This document shows, one piece after another, positions 47,879 through 59,721 of a stretch of 64,000 bases of DNA. How positions within the stretch are numbered: the stretch's first letter is position 1; each line of letters opens with the position of its first letter. The notes beneath the pieces are model-generated. The model searched no databases, had not been told where the DNA came from, and saw nothing but the letters and a program-made list of their open reading frames with translations. The DNA is from Adineta vaga (Eukaryota > Rotifera), in assembly GCA_021613535.1 (NCBI GenBank), contig CP075496.1:868001-932000 (forward strand), in the 5' to 3' direction. The position numbers and the translations under genes are program-made.

Positions 47879-49610
47879 ATTCACGAAAATAATGTGAAAA
47901 GTTAATTCAAGCAAACCATAATTACGACTAGCTATACAAGGTTGTCAAGGAATAGAAGAAAAGAAAATATTTTTGTGAAAATAAAATAACTTACATCCTT
48001 ATTCTTCTGGAGACATTTCTACCAATCAGAATAATACACAGGTTAGAAAGAAATTAGGTGAGTAATGGCGCCATCTTTTCTTTTTAACTTTACATTATTT
48101 TAATTGCCTACTGAAATCCTTTAATTAGTCTGTCTCTGTCATAGTCAGATCAAATCAACTGAGATTTTTCTTCATGATAAAGAAACGTTGTCTTTAGAAC
48201 TGTAGCATCACTCATTCATACCTCGAGAAAGATTATATTACTTTAAAAACATTTTTGAAGAGTATTTTCGAAGTGTATAGTACTTAGGATATGTTCTAAT
48301 AAAGGAGTTTGGTCATGAATTCATATCTTCGTTTCTTTCCAATTCGAAAGTTTTGTAAATACTTGAATAAATATATCTGATATTTATTTCCTAGGATAAT
48401 AAATCTAAGTGTGATGTGCAAGACATTATTTATAGTTTTAACACATGGGAAATCAGATGTCTCCTTGTATGTTCTCTTCCTAATCAATCAGTTGATCAAT
48501 TGATTCTCCTGTAAGATGATCTGATTTCTCCTGCAGATTATTTTCAAAGTCTCTCTTGGACTTAAAACCTTGTTTTCAAGGTTTATTACTCCGATGTATT
48601 ATGAAAAACTTTCTCGTTGCTAATTCATTTACTCTTTGATAGAAATTATGTCAATCCTATTAAGAATGTCTGTCTGTTCATAACAAATCTAATGTAATAT
48701 TAAAAGAAAATTATTAACATAAGTTTCATAAAGTATTCTTTTCAAAATCTTCTTTTCTTTTGTTCACACATAAAGAAAATCCAATCAGCTTAAAACATTT
48801 TCTTTCTTCTCTAATCAACTCGTCATTTTTCTTAAGTTAAATAGAAGAAAAAAGGTTTTTTTTTCTCTTCTCTCTATCTGTTGATATATGAATAAATTCT
48901 TAGTTTGTATAGCCTTGAGCAATATTAGTTTTATTTGTTGAATATATCTCGAGTGAATTAGAAAAGATTTTTCCTTTGATTCTCTTTTTGTCTTTGGAAA
49001 AACGTCAAGGTCTATTCCATCTATGTACAGGACAAATATAATAAATAAAATCTCTTTGTATTTAAGTAATGACCTTGTCGGATTTGAATGAATGAATATT
49101 TTCTAGTTAACCTCAAAGTCAATTGATCATCGATCGAGAAAAAAACGTTGAACTTGCCCGTCAATTTTCCTCGTTGATGAGGTAATCAAATCGAAAGAGT
49201 TCCTTTTCTTATTCTTATTCTTCTTCAATGACACACGTTTTCATTACAATGATCTAGTTAACTCGATTCGTTTGTCGGCAAATCATTTGATAAAAATCAC
49301 GTTCATGTCAACAAAATAACAAATCAAAGTTACTTTCATTGTTTTGTTTGTTTAAAGATAATTGTCCTTCGAATATAGAAGAGACAAGTGGATCAATATC
49401 GACTAGAATGATTATCATTCAATAAGCCAAAGAGAAAGAGAAAGAGAAAGAGAAAGAGAAAAAGAAAGAAAATTTTTTCTCGTTCTCTAGTAATTGAACA
49501 AGAGAAGAAGTAGAAGAAGAAGGAGAAGAAAAAAGGCAGCAATTAGTTGTCGTTCTCATTGCTTCCTGAGTAGTAGTTGATCTTATTCTTTCTATCGTTT
49601 TAATCTGATC
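47879..49610. other. Divergent intergenic region, GALNT / Ig gene 1
   Basis: 1.7 kb between two divergent genes. AT-rich; a purine hexanucleotide microsatellite (AAAGAG)n runs at about 49429-49470 and a GAAGAA-rich tract at 49500-49535, about 100 bp before the Ig gene start. No further gene recognised. Confidence 0.5.
49429..49470. repeat. (AAAGAG)n microsatellite
   Basis: About seven near-perfect units of a purine hexamer, directly followed by AAAGAAAG. It lies in the promoter side of Ig gene 1. Confidence 0.9.
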
Positions 49611-52274
49611 ATGTTTATCAAACTGATAATCTATTTCTCATTGATTTATTTGACATATTCGGATCAAAATATCACAGCAAATATTGGTCAAGATATAACA
49701 CTTTCATGTTTTTATGAAAATCAATCACAAATTGATCAGGTAACTTTCGCGTTTTTTTCGTCTTCTTCACGTATAGAAAGAAAAAAAGAAGAAGAAATTC
49801 TTCAATTTATGTCTACTTATTATGCTCAATAGAGCATAGATAATCAATTGATAGAGTAGAAGTTGATTCTTATTAGCATGTCGATATCATCTTAAATATA
49901 TAAAGGTTAGTCAGGTAGAGAATGAAAATTGTTTTTCCTACAGAAGCAGAACCAAATCAATATTATTGTTATTTGAAGGACACTCGACAACTATTTTATG
50001 GGATGATGCCCCTAGACAAACAATAGAAAATGAAAGAGCACATTGAACATATGTTCACTGATGATCAAGCGAGTGAACCACTTAGAAAATCAACGGTTAG
50101 TTTTTATCCTCCGGTTGAATACATTTACGAATCACTTTTCTTCTCGAATATATCTAAACAATAAATTGATCTGATGAAGATAAACTTTTCATTTGATTTT
50201 AGCTTTCATTTATGCATCAAACTACAGGTGATATTTTATCCCTCGGTTTAGAATTATTTCTCGATGATTCCGTAGCAAATCAACATATGAAATTAATACA
50301 ATTTTCATCAAATCGTTTGGATTTAAAAATATTTTCCGTCAATCAAAATGATTCTGGTCTTTATACATGTATGTTTAATGATGAAAAATTATCGTCATAT
50401 TTACTGGAAATATTTAGTAAGTATCTTTCAAATGAGATTAACTAATCTGTCTGTCATTTGATTTGACAAATTCAAAAAAGAAAGAAAAGAAGAAATTGCA
50501 CTCCTTCTCTTGTCAAATGTTTAACCTTGTATGAAAAAAGATAAGAAATCTTATGTAACTACAGTTAACATATCATTTCATCTGAATCTATAAGAATGAG
50601 AAATAAATAATTGAGTATGTCATAAGGAGGAGAAAAAAAACGAGAGCGAACGTGATTTTTTTAATCATTATTTTTGGTTGATCAAGCAGAAGAATTGCTA
50701 AAACATGTGTGTGTATTAATCTGATCCTGTGTTGAATATTATTCAATATGAAAACTCTATCAATCAATTAGGTTGATTATTTGAATTTCTCGTTAACAAT
50801 AACAAATCTTTCGATATATTATTCTTTTTTTTTTTATACAATAGATATAAATAATAAATTTCTTTTTAGAACCTTGACATTTGTTGTAATCAAATAGAGT
50901 AGATCAATAGAAATATGAAAAAGGAAAAAAAAAGTCGATATGAGATTTGTCAAAGTAGTATTCAAAACTCAGACATGATCATACCGAAAAGAAATCAACG
51001 TCATGATGAGTTTGATCTGATTATTAATCTAAAGAATAAAAGAAACAAAGGAGAAGAAAAACAAAATAGATCTTAAAAAATAATCTTCTTACAATTTCTA
51101 CTAAAGAAAATGATTAATCGCATTAAAGTTTTTTTTCTATTTAGTTCCACCACGATTTCTTTCGTTTTTTCCATTGGAAGCAAGTGTATCATATCCTGAA
51201 GGTTCATCAATAAATTTCTCTTGTCATGCTTATGCTTTTCCTCCAGCTAATATCACTTGGATTTATCGAAATCAAAATAAACAATTTAAAAGTAATTTTC
51301 AACAGAACAAAAAAAAACATATTTTAGTAAACAAAATTCTTGTCTTAAGATATTCAAAGTGGAGACGAAATCTATATTCCATCAGTTGAACCATTAGATA
51401 GTGGATCATATGAATGTATTGCATCCAATGGATATCATCAGGCAATTAGTCGTGCATTCTATGTCACTGTTCAATGTAAGTCGTCTGATCCGTTTGTCTG
51501 TCTTAAATTTCAACAAATGAAGCTTTTCTTTTCTTCTAATCACACGTATTTTATCAAATATAATCTCAACAAATATGTTGTTAACACATACAAAAAGAGA
51601 ATCGTTTCTTGCTGATCATTATTGTTGTCGTTATTTTTCTGAATGTTTTCTTGTTTTAGATCCACCACATGTAACAATTGATAAGTTTATCGATTTAAAT
51701 CAAAGACCCATTCAATTCAAATGTGAAATTTGTTCTGTACCTTTATCACATATTGAATGGTTTCGTAATGGAAAAAATATCATTGATGAACAACATTTTC
51801 TTATTAAAACCAATTCGCTTCAAACAGAAAATAAAGATTGTTTAACTACAACATTAACATTTCAAGTAAGTTTGATCTTTTCCTATAGAAATTTATAAAG
51901 ATAAACTTGAATGAAAGGATCCTATTTATGAAAAATTTGGTCGATATGAATGTCGTGCTGAGAATATTCTTGGTCATTATTCTGATCATATTGATTATCA
52001 ATCGAAAACAGGTAAGATTAAGTTTAATTCAAAATTTAATCAATTATTTTATTTGTTTTCATTTTGAAGTTCCAATACCCAAATTAAGAAATGAACAATC
52101 AGCTCTCTTAATTCTTCCGAATAAAACCATCGAGTTTCCAAGTAAATTTCATTCTTTTTCTAATCGAATTATTTGATTTTTCAATTAGATTCATCTTCGT
52201 GTTCTATTCAATTGAATTCTTCATTTATTCTCTCAATAATCTTCATTTTTTTCAACAGTTATCTTCTGCTGTGA
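49611..52274 (+). CDS. Three-Ig-domain surface protein (Lachesin/IgLON-like), gene 1
   Basis: Eight exons join in phase: 49611-49739, 50203-50416, 51145-51291, 51350-51475, 51660-51865, 51918-52011, 52070-52141, 52189-52274 (357 aa). A signal peptide (MFIKLIIYFSLIYLTYS) is followed by three Ig domains: Ig1 ITANIGQDITLSCFYEN ... NDSGLYTCMF; Ig2 EGSSINFSCHAYAFPPANIT and SGSYECIASN; Ig3 FKCEICSVPLSHIEWF and FGRYECRAEN. The last exon encodes NSSSCSIQLNSSFILSIIFI plus a few residues, a hydrophobic tail typical of a GPI-attachment signal. The layout of signal, three Ig domains and GPI tail is that of Lachesin/IgLON adhesion proteins on neurons and epithelia. The final exon was chosen because the unspliced alternative ends at 52176 without any membrane tail. 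The partner gene 2 lies tail-to-tail. Confidence 0.82.
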
Positions 52275-52371
52275 CGAATCTTTTCTCAATCCTCGATTTA
52301 ACATTCCCGGTGTGTTAAAATAAACATCCCTCAAATTCGTTTCTTCTCTTTTTATTGTAATACTCTTCTCT

Positions 52372-53185
52372 TTGTTTGATTTTCCTTTTTTTTTTGGAGA
52401 ATTTTTATGTGTCAATTTTTATTTTATTTGTTTAATAACAACAACAAAAAAGAACGGTCAATGTTTATTCAAATCTTCTCTTGGTTCAATGTACCGACGT
52501 TCAATTCATCATACGTAAGAGACTAATACAAGTTAGATAAAAGAAATAAATGATGAATATCAATGTATTAGATTTCTGTGGAATGGATTTTTCAATTCGG
52601 AAACGTTTACCCGGAAAAAGCTTGCTCTTATTCCGTCTCCAATCCCAAATTTGAAGAAAAATTGTTTTACCTCTCACTCCGTCGGAGTCGAGTTTCAGAA
52701 TCTGATGTAGAACTGTAGTTCTGGGCCTTCCTGATTGTCGCACATTTACTTAAATAGCTCATCGATTTTCATTAAAATCAATTACGACTTTAACTGTTGT
52801 TCTTTGATTAGGTCGTGCAAATTTATTAGCAACGTCATTTTTCTTTACACAATCACTACCTTACTACAGTGGACTTATAACAAGATAAAGATTAATTCAC
52901 ACTCCAATTTCTACTTGTTTGATTTTCCTTTTTTTGTTTTGGAGAATATTTTTGTGTCAATTTTTTATTTCATTTGTTTAATAACAACAAAAAGAAAATG
53001 TCAAATGATCACTTTGAAAAGAAAAGAGAAAAGTTAAGGTTTATTTAAATCTTCTTTTAGTTCGATTCACCGGTGTTGATTTAATGGCACTGATTAAGAT
53101 ATTCCGAAGAAAAATAATCAATTCATTATACTGATCATATGTAAGAGATTAATACAAGTAAGATAAAAGAAATAAACCATGAATA
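52372..53185. repeat. Direct repeat between the convergent Ig genes
   Basis: Two blocks recur in the same orientation. Block A, 52372-52450 and 52916-52995, shares TTGTTTGATTTTCC, GGAGAAT, GTGTCAATTTTT and TTTGTTTAATAACAACAA. Block B, 52501-52565 and 53120-53185, shares GTAAGAGA, TTAATACAAGT or CTAATACAAGT, and AGATAAAAGAAATAAA. The right-hand block B contains the real last exon of Ig gene 2 (minus strand); the left-hand block is therefore a dead copy of that exon, with an in-frame stop. Confidence 0.8.
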
Positions 53186-56156
53186 TCTATATACATTGCT
53201 GAATGATTTTGAAGATTCTAAGATTTCTATTGGAATTTAAAACAAAAAGAGTTTTGATGAAATTTTTTTTTATTTTTATTACCTGCTGAATGAGTTTTAT
53301 TGAATTTGTGATTTTTATCAATTAATAAAGCTGTACGTCCATTGCGATTAAATTCATTTGCATGAAATTCTTGTTGTTTTGTTTTGAAACTTTTTGAACC
53401 TTTAATAATCAAATCAAAATCATTGATCACATTAAAAAAATTACAATAGTCTTTTGTTTACTTTGTTCAATATCAATATAAGCAGAATTTTCTCCCAAAT
53501 TATTCTCTGCTCGACATTCATACTGTCCAAATTGATATTCATCCAAATCCTTTTTTTTATATAAAACAAAATCATTGTTTTTCTCAAAAAAGAAAGAAAA
53601 CCATCAAATAAATAAACATACAACTATTTCCATAATTGATTCTGAACATTGATGATGATCAATTTTATGAATTTTAATAAGAATATTAACATCAGTTATG
53701 ATTTGATCTTGTCGAAACCAATTTATTTGACGAACTTCGGGAATTGAACATACATGACATTTAATAAGAACTGTATCATGAATATTACGCATCATTTTAT
53801 CATTTAATATCATTAGACGAGGAGAATCTAAACAACAGATCATATAACTAATTAATTATCCAGGAGAGTTAGCCGGTTTTTCGCATTAGAAAATTATGTA
53901 ATCAAAGATTATCATAATTGAATGTCATCTCAATGAAATGACCGTCTAATTGAATAGTGTGATTCGCAAACGGACGGAAATACTTTCACAATCGATTGAG
54001 TTATTTCTTCTTTTAAACTTGTCATGCAAATGAAATCCTTTTCCTTTTTAGGAAAACTTACATTGAACAGTAACATAAAATGCACGACTTATCGAAGCAT
54101 GATAATGATTTGAAGCTATACATTCATATGATCCACTATCTGATGAACGAAGTGACGATATATAAACATTTTCTCCGTTTTGAATTGCTAAAAAAAACGA
54201 AATTCTTTGTTTCTCTTTGTCTTGAATAAAAACCAAATGAAATAAATTACTTTTCGATTGTTTATTTTTATCTCGATAAATCCATGTGATATTCGCAGGT
54301 GGTACAGCAAATGCTTGACAAGATAAATTCATTGTTGTATTTTCAGCATACGAAACACTTCCTTCAATTGGATGATATGACAAAAATCTTGGTGGAACTA
54401 TAATGAAAGAATATCTTGGTTATCTTATATTTAAGTAATATAATCTCGTTTGTTTTCTTTCGTTTTTCTTCTTCTATGTTGAACATAGATTAATGCAGAC
54501 AAAAATGATTAACACATCATCTACGTAAGTTATATGTCTCATGTGTGTAAAAGGTTAAGACATGAGTCGTATTCTTTTTATCTTTCTTGTTCTCCTTCAT
54601 CGTATCGATCACCATACGGACGGGTCATTAACGCTAATTTATTGCGATGCCTGTCAAGATTACAAACGAGAAGTAGAAGGAATCTCCTGCAATTAGCACG
54701 AGAAGATTATCCATTCAACTGTACAATGTAATAATCTTCTTAGGAAAAACGAACAAATTGTTTTTTGATCGATAGATTAATTTCTATTCATTGAATAAAG
54801 AAACATAAATTCCAAACAGATGAACTTGTCAACATTTTCCCTCTTATTACATCATTTAGAATCTAATTCATTTTCTTTGAAGAATGTACTTGAGATGAGA
54901 ACGAGAGTGAGAGAGAGAACAAGAAGTAATTTCTTTCATTTGCAATTAAGATTTAATCAAAATGATAACAATGTTTGATGAATTATTCTTACCAAATATT
55001 TCCAATGAAAATGACGTTAATTTTTCATCATTTAACATACATGTATAAATGCCTGAATCATTTTGATTAACTGATAGAAGTTTTAAATCTAAACGATTCG
55101 AGGCAAATTGTATTAATTTAATATGTTGATTTGATGAAGATTCTTGAACGAATAATTCTGAGCCCAGTGACAATATGTCACCTGTCATTTGACGCATAAA
55201 AGAAACCTAAAATTAAATATTTAACATTTAATCTACATTTTGAAATCGAACGTCATTATCTTTGTGACAGAATTGAAAAAAAAAGAAAAGAAGTCAATCG
55301 TACGGTCAATATGCTTTACTGATGTCCTTGAAAGTAACAATAATATTGATCGAACAAAGAAAACTGATGACTGATTCGAAGATGATAAAGAGCTCTTCAA
55401 AGACTTAATGTATTAAAGAAGGCACCATATGATAAAACTTTTTATTTCATTTGAAGAAGATGACCTATGTTAGTGATCAATCTGTTAAAACAAGCTGATG
55501 CGTGTTACGCTGAATCGAGTGATCAGATATGGTGTGAATGTAGTTGATTAAAAAGAAACGAAAAGAAAAGAGAAAAAGTTTTTACACCTATCAATATCAT
55601 AAACGATACACACGTTTTGATTAAAATAATCCTCGAGAAAATTGAGCAAAGAGATATACACATATATATATATATATAAACTATTGAGATCAATGAAGAG
55701 AATATTTTTGTCCATCTGGATAATCGAAAATCGATATAGACATCTACACACTCGTCTAATGTTCAACTAAACAATAAACAATGATCCGTTACACATATAG
55801 TTTATATATTCTTTACCATATGATGAATAAAAACATAATGAGTCTGATGCTTTTCTTTCCTCAAGAAAATCATCGCTTGAATAAACGATCGATTTTCTGC
55901 ATCTATGAGTTTTTTTTATATACAAAGAGTACAAATCAGTTTTCTCCGCCTTTTTTCTTCTTCTTCGATTTCAGTATTTTCAAACCTGTTCAATTTTGTC
56001 TTCATCGAATAGACATGACATTGTTACATCTTGACCAACATCAGCTTTCAGACTTTGATGTTGATTATCATTGATTGATAAGGAGTTTTTTAAGAAAATA
56101 ATTAAAAGTATCAAAAGACATTGAGATATTGACGACCATATGTAGTACGACGGCAT
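53135..56156 (-). CDS. Three-Ig-domain surface protein (Lachesin/IgLON-like), gene 2
   Basis: Eight exons join in phase: 56156-55986, 55206-54993, 54397-54251, 54187-54062, 53827-53622, 53549-53462, 53399-53283, 53226-53135 (386 aa). Exons 2-5 have exactly the same lengths (214, 147, 126, 206 nt) and phases as in gene 1. A signal peptide (SSISQCLLILLIIFL) precedes Ig1 (ADVGQDVTMSCLFDED ... NDSGIYTCML), Ig2 (ENTTMNLSCQAFAVPPANIT, SGSYECIASN) and Ig3 (IKCHVCSIPEVRQINWF, FGQYECRAEN). The tail ends in WFISFILLVLISYI directly before the stop, a membrane or GPI signal. It is convergent with gene 1 and clearly its duplicate. The first intron is long (about 780 bp). Confidence 0.82.
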
Positions 56157-58633
56157 GACTGATGATTGAATGAATGTGAATTGAGAAGAGAAACACTGAG
56201 AGAGAACAAGAGACAGAGAGCGAGAGGGAGAGAGAGAGAAAAAAGTCTTCCTTTTTTCTTCCTTTGCTCAAACTGTAGTCTATGCGTCTAGTAAGACAGA
56301 CCGACGATGGACGTTTATGTATGTGTGTGATAATTGCACTCTTTCTCTCTCCTTCTCTTTCTTGCTTACACACGTTCATTTCATCTTATCCGCTTGAGGC
56401 ATATAAATGAAGACGTGCAATGGACGATGGGCGTCATCATGAATTGCGAAAAAAAGAAAGAAATGTGTGTTCATTTTGTATTTTTCCTTCCTGTATATAT
56501 GTATTGATGAATGAGAGGTACAAATGATGATAATCATCATTTGTTGTTGATGGCACGTATTGAAGAAGAACGAAAGTGCTTTTACTTTCATGTATGTATG
56601 TATATATATATATTTTCGTTATACTTACGTCATTCAATCTATCAAAATGTTTGTTTGGCCGGTTTAGGATCGGATGCTTTTATTCATTGTATGTACTGAT
56701 GTTATAGTACAAAGTATTAAGAATATATATAGATTGAAGAAAAGAATAACAATAATTATCGGTGAGAATGAACAAAAAAAAGAAAGAAAGAAAGAAAGAA
56801 AGATGATGATTACTCATATGAACAATTCTTTTATTCCACTTTCTTCTTGCTTGTTTCAATAATCAAAATATGTTAGATTATTCTCGTACATTGAATGTAT
56901 TTCGTAATGAATTTATTTGATCAGAACTTGTATATTCTATTAGAATAGGTGATAGGTACGTGAAGATTGTTATTCTTACGATGTTTACATATTGACAAAG
57001 AAATCTTTCTTTTTCGAAGAAATATAATGGAATATTGAAAATAGAAATTTTTCTTCTTTTACTATTTTAAAATAATCTAAAAACTTTCATTTCTATTATC
57101 ATGTCTGGCAAATGTTCCTTACAGATATTCTTCTTATTACATATGGAAATAGCATGATTTCCTTATGTCAAAAGTATATCTTCCTGTTAGGTAAATTTTG
57201 GTAAAAGAAAGAAATGAGAATATTAATTATAGATAAAGTACGCATGCACGCGTATGATCATGACATACACATGTTTCTCTTCTTCTTCTTTCTTTTCTTT
57301 TTTCGGAGAATTTTGTCAGTTAATTTTTGTGTTAACATGCCTATTTTTTGGTAATTAATGAATGTTAATATTCTCAAAATGACTGACATAGTTTTGTTTT
57401 TATCGAAGCTTGTTGGAAATTCCGTTATGGTGAAGGTCATAAATGAGAACTTTTTTGTTCTTTCTTAAATCACCTTGTCATGCATATGATTTTATAAGAT
57501 TATCATATAACTTGTGTCAAACAGAATACTTTCAAATACTCATCAGACAGTAAGCTAAGATTATGTGTGACTTTTTGATACCTATTCTTAAAGTTTATGA
57601 AAGTTCATGTCAAGAATTTATGCACGTTTCCTCTCTCTCTATGTAATGTTTGAGATACATTTTCAATTATTAATGAAGCAATCATTTATGTTGTAACTGT
57701 TTATGACTTATATTGATATGTCGTTTCACTATCACGTGTATCTAATATAAGCGATTGTACATTATCATTTGTCATGCTATTGACTTTTCTTTTCTAAATA
57801 GAGAAATCTTACTAAACGTAAAACAAATCTCTCTATCGATAGATATTTTACAAGCATTGTTCTATATTATATTGAATACTGTTACGGCATGCTGTTATGG
57901 TCAAGGAAAATGGGACTTGTAATGATCTAGAAAAAGCATTCTTCATACCGATTGTTTTTTATCGCATCAGACAGCATTGAATGTGCTATAATATCATTGT
58001 AGCAGCTGTTTATAACTAACATTTCAGCGTGTAAGGCTATTCATTTGCTCAACTTTTTTTTGCCTAGTAAAATTTGACGAAAATTCTTTTCATATGAGAT
58101 GATAAGAAACAAAATCGTAGTTAAAAATATCCTATGCGTAAGTATGAATAATGAACAATTCTATACATATTCAATATTGACAAACAAATCATCTTTTCTC
58201 AATCAATATGTTAGTCTTCATTTGATTATTTTATATGACGATCAAACTTTATACTTTCTGTATAGATTTGAATATAAGTTTACATAAGTAGTACAGTATT
58301 AGAAAAAAAAACTTGTTGAAGGTCTATTCTTGATGATAAATCCATTAGATTAAAATGAAACTAAAATGATTATTTCCTTGGTTTCAACTTCATTATACAA
58401 AACTGAATTGCTACTGATTCTTCCTCAATAATAATGTCAATTGGCTTCTCATCAATTCTTTTTCAAAGTAATTTGTACATGAAGTACTACAGTTGAACCT
58501 ATATATGTGTACATACAAGAGAATATTTATCAATAAACATATAAAATATTCTTCTCTATATCCAATTATTCGAACAGCTGTTTTAATTCGATTTCAAATA
58601 TGAATATGATCGTTTATATGTTGTTAGATCTTT
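56157..58633. other. Intergenic region with simple repeats
   Basis: 2.5 kb without recognised genes. It holds GA-rich tracts near 56200-56245 and (AAAG)n at about 56776-56800, plus (TA)n at 56595-56615. The region just upstream of 56156 presumably carries the promoter of Ig gene 2. Confidence 0.5.
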
Positions 58634-59549
58634 TTATAAGCAGAGATTCTCTGCACCATCTTGAGGTATATAACCTAAATCTCTTTTTGCATCATCTAAA
58701 TCAACCCAAAGACGATGATTATTTGATAGAGCAAAATAGATTCCACTAATATTTAAAGGAGCTTCCAATGCTCTGTCAATAAAAGAACATGCATCACGAT
58801 AACTTAACCAAACAGTTCGAAGCCATGTGAATCCTGGTTGATCAACGATATTAACCCAACCAATTCGAACACATATAATAGATTTCGAATGATTTTTTAT
58901 CATATCAATAGCCATTTGTTCGCCAATAATTTTACTTTGTTCATATGCAATAATTCCCGGTGTTTGATCACTAGCTAATGGTGGATGATCAGAAACAGTT
59001 AATTTTTGAAGATGTGATAACATAGTTGAATCATCGAAAGTTTCATTATATATAGAAAGATATGGTTGACGAGTAAGATAACCAAAAACTGTTCGTACAG
59101 AACTAGCATATATAATACGACGAATATTAGCTAAAGATTTTTAATCTAAATCATATTTCAAAGATAAAATACAACGAAAACTTACATGCTTCAAAGATAT
59201 TTCTTGTTCCTTCTATATTTACATAGGAAATTTTTTCAATATCAGGACAACTCTCGAGTACAGCTGCTAAATGAATGATAATATCAATTTTTAGTTCATT
59301 AATTATTCCATATAGTTTTGTTCGATCCGTAATATCACATTGAATAAATTTCTCAATTGGAATTGATGATATTGTTTTAATATCTTGTTCATTAAAATCA
59401 TGAGATTGATATCTTGTAGATATATCTATATGTAGATCAAGTCCATATACTTGATATTTCTCTGGATATGTTTTAGTTAAATGATTAAATAAAATTGTTC
59501 CAACTAAACCTGAAACTCCTGTTATTAATATTCGTTGTTGATTCGACAT
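58634..59549 (-). CDS. NAD(P)-dependent epimerase/dehydratase, uronate-dehydrogenase-like SDR
   Basis: Two exons (59549-59186 and 59130-58634) join in a Ser codon, giving 286 aa. An extended short-chain dehydrogenase/reductase: Rossmann motif ILITGVSGLVG at residues 7-17, IIIHLAAV at the NAD-binding DxxxHLAA position, YASSVRTVFG as the catalytic Ser region, and the YEQSK catalytic Tyr-Lys pair. The C-terminal part (ICVRIGWV; FALSNNHRLWVDLDDAKRDL GY) resembles bacterial uronate dehydrogenases and related sugar-oxidising SDRs. The likely role is NAD-linked oxidation or epimerisation of a sugar or sugar acid in the cytosol; the substrate is not readable. The single 55-nt intron is host-like. A bacterial origin is possible. 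Confidence 0.85.
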
Positions 59550-59721
59550 TGTTTCTCTTTGTTTAGAATTTATTTCATTTATATGAGAAAGAAAAAATGT
59601 TTATCGATCTTAAATAATTATTTCATAATTCTGACAAAGAAGAAAAAAAAAAGTAAAAGAGTTTGAAGAAAAAGATAAGATTAGATAAAATGCCCAGCAC
59701 ATCTACTGTTGAATAGAGTGT

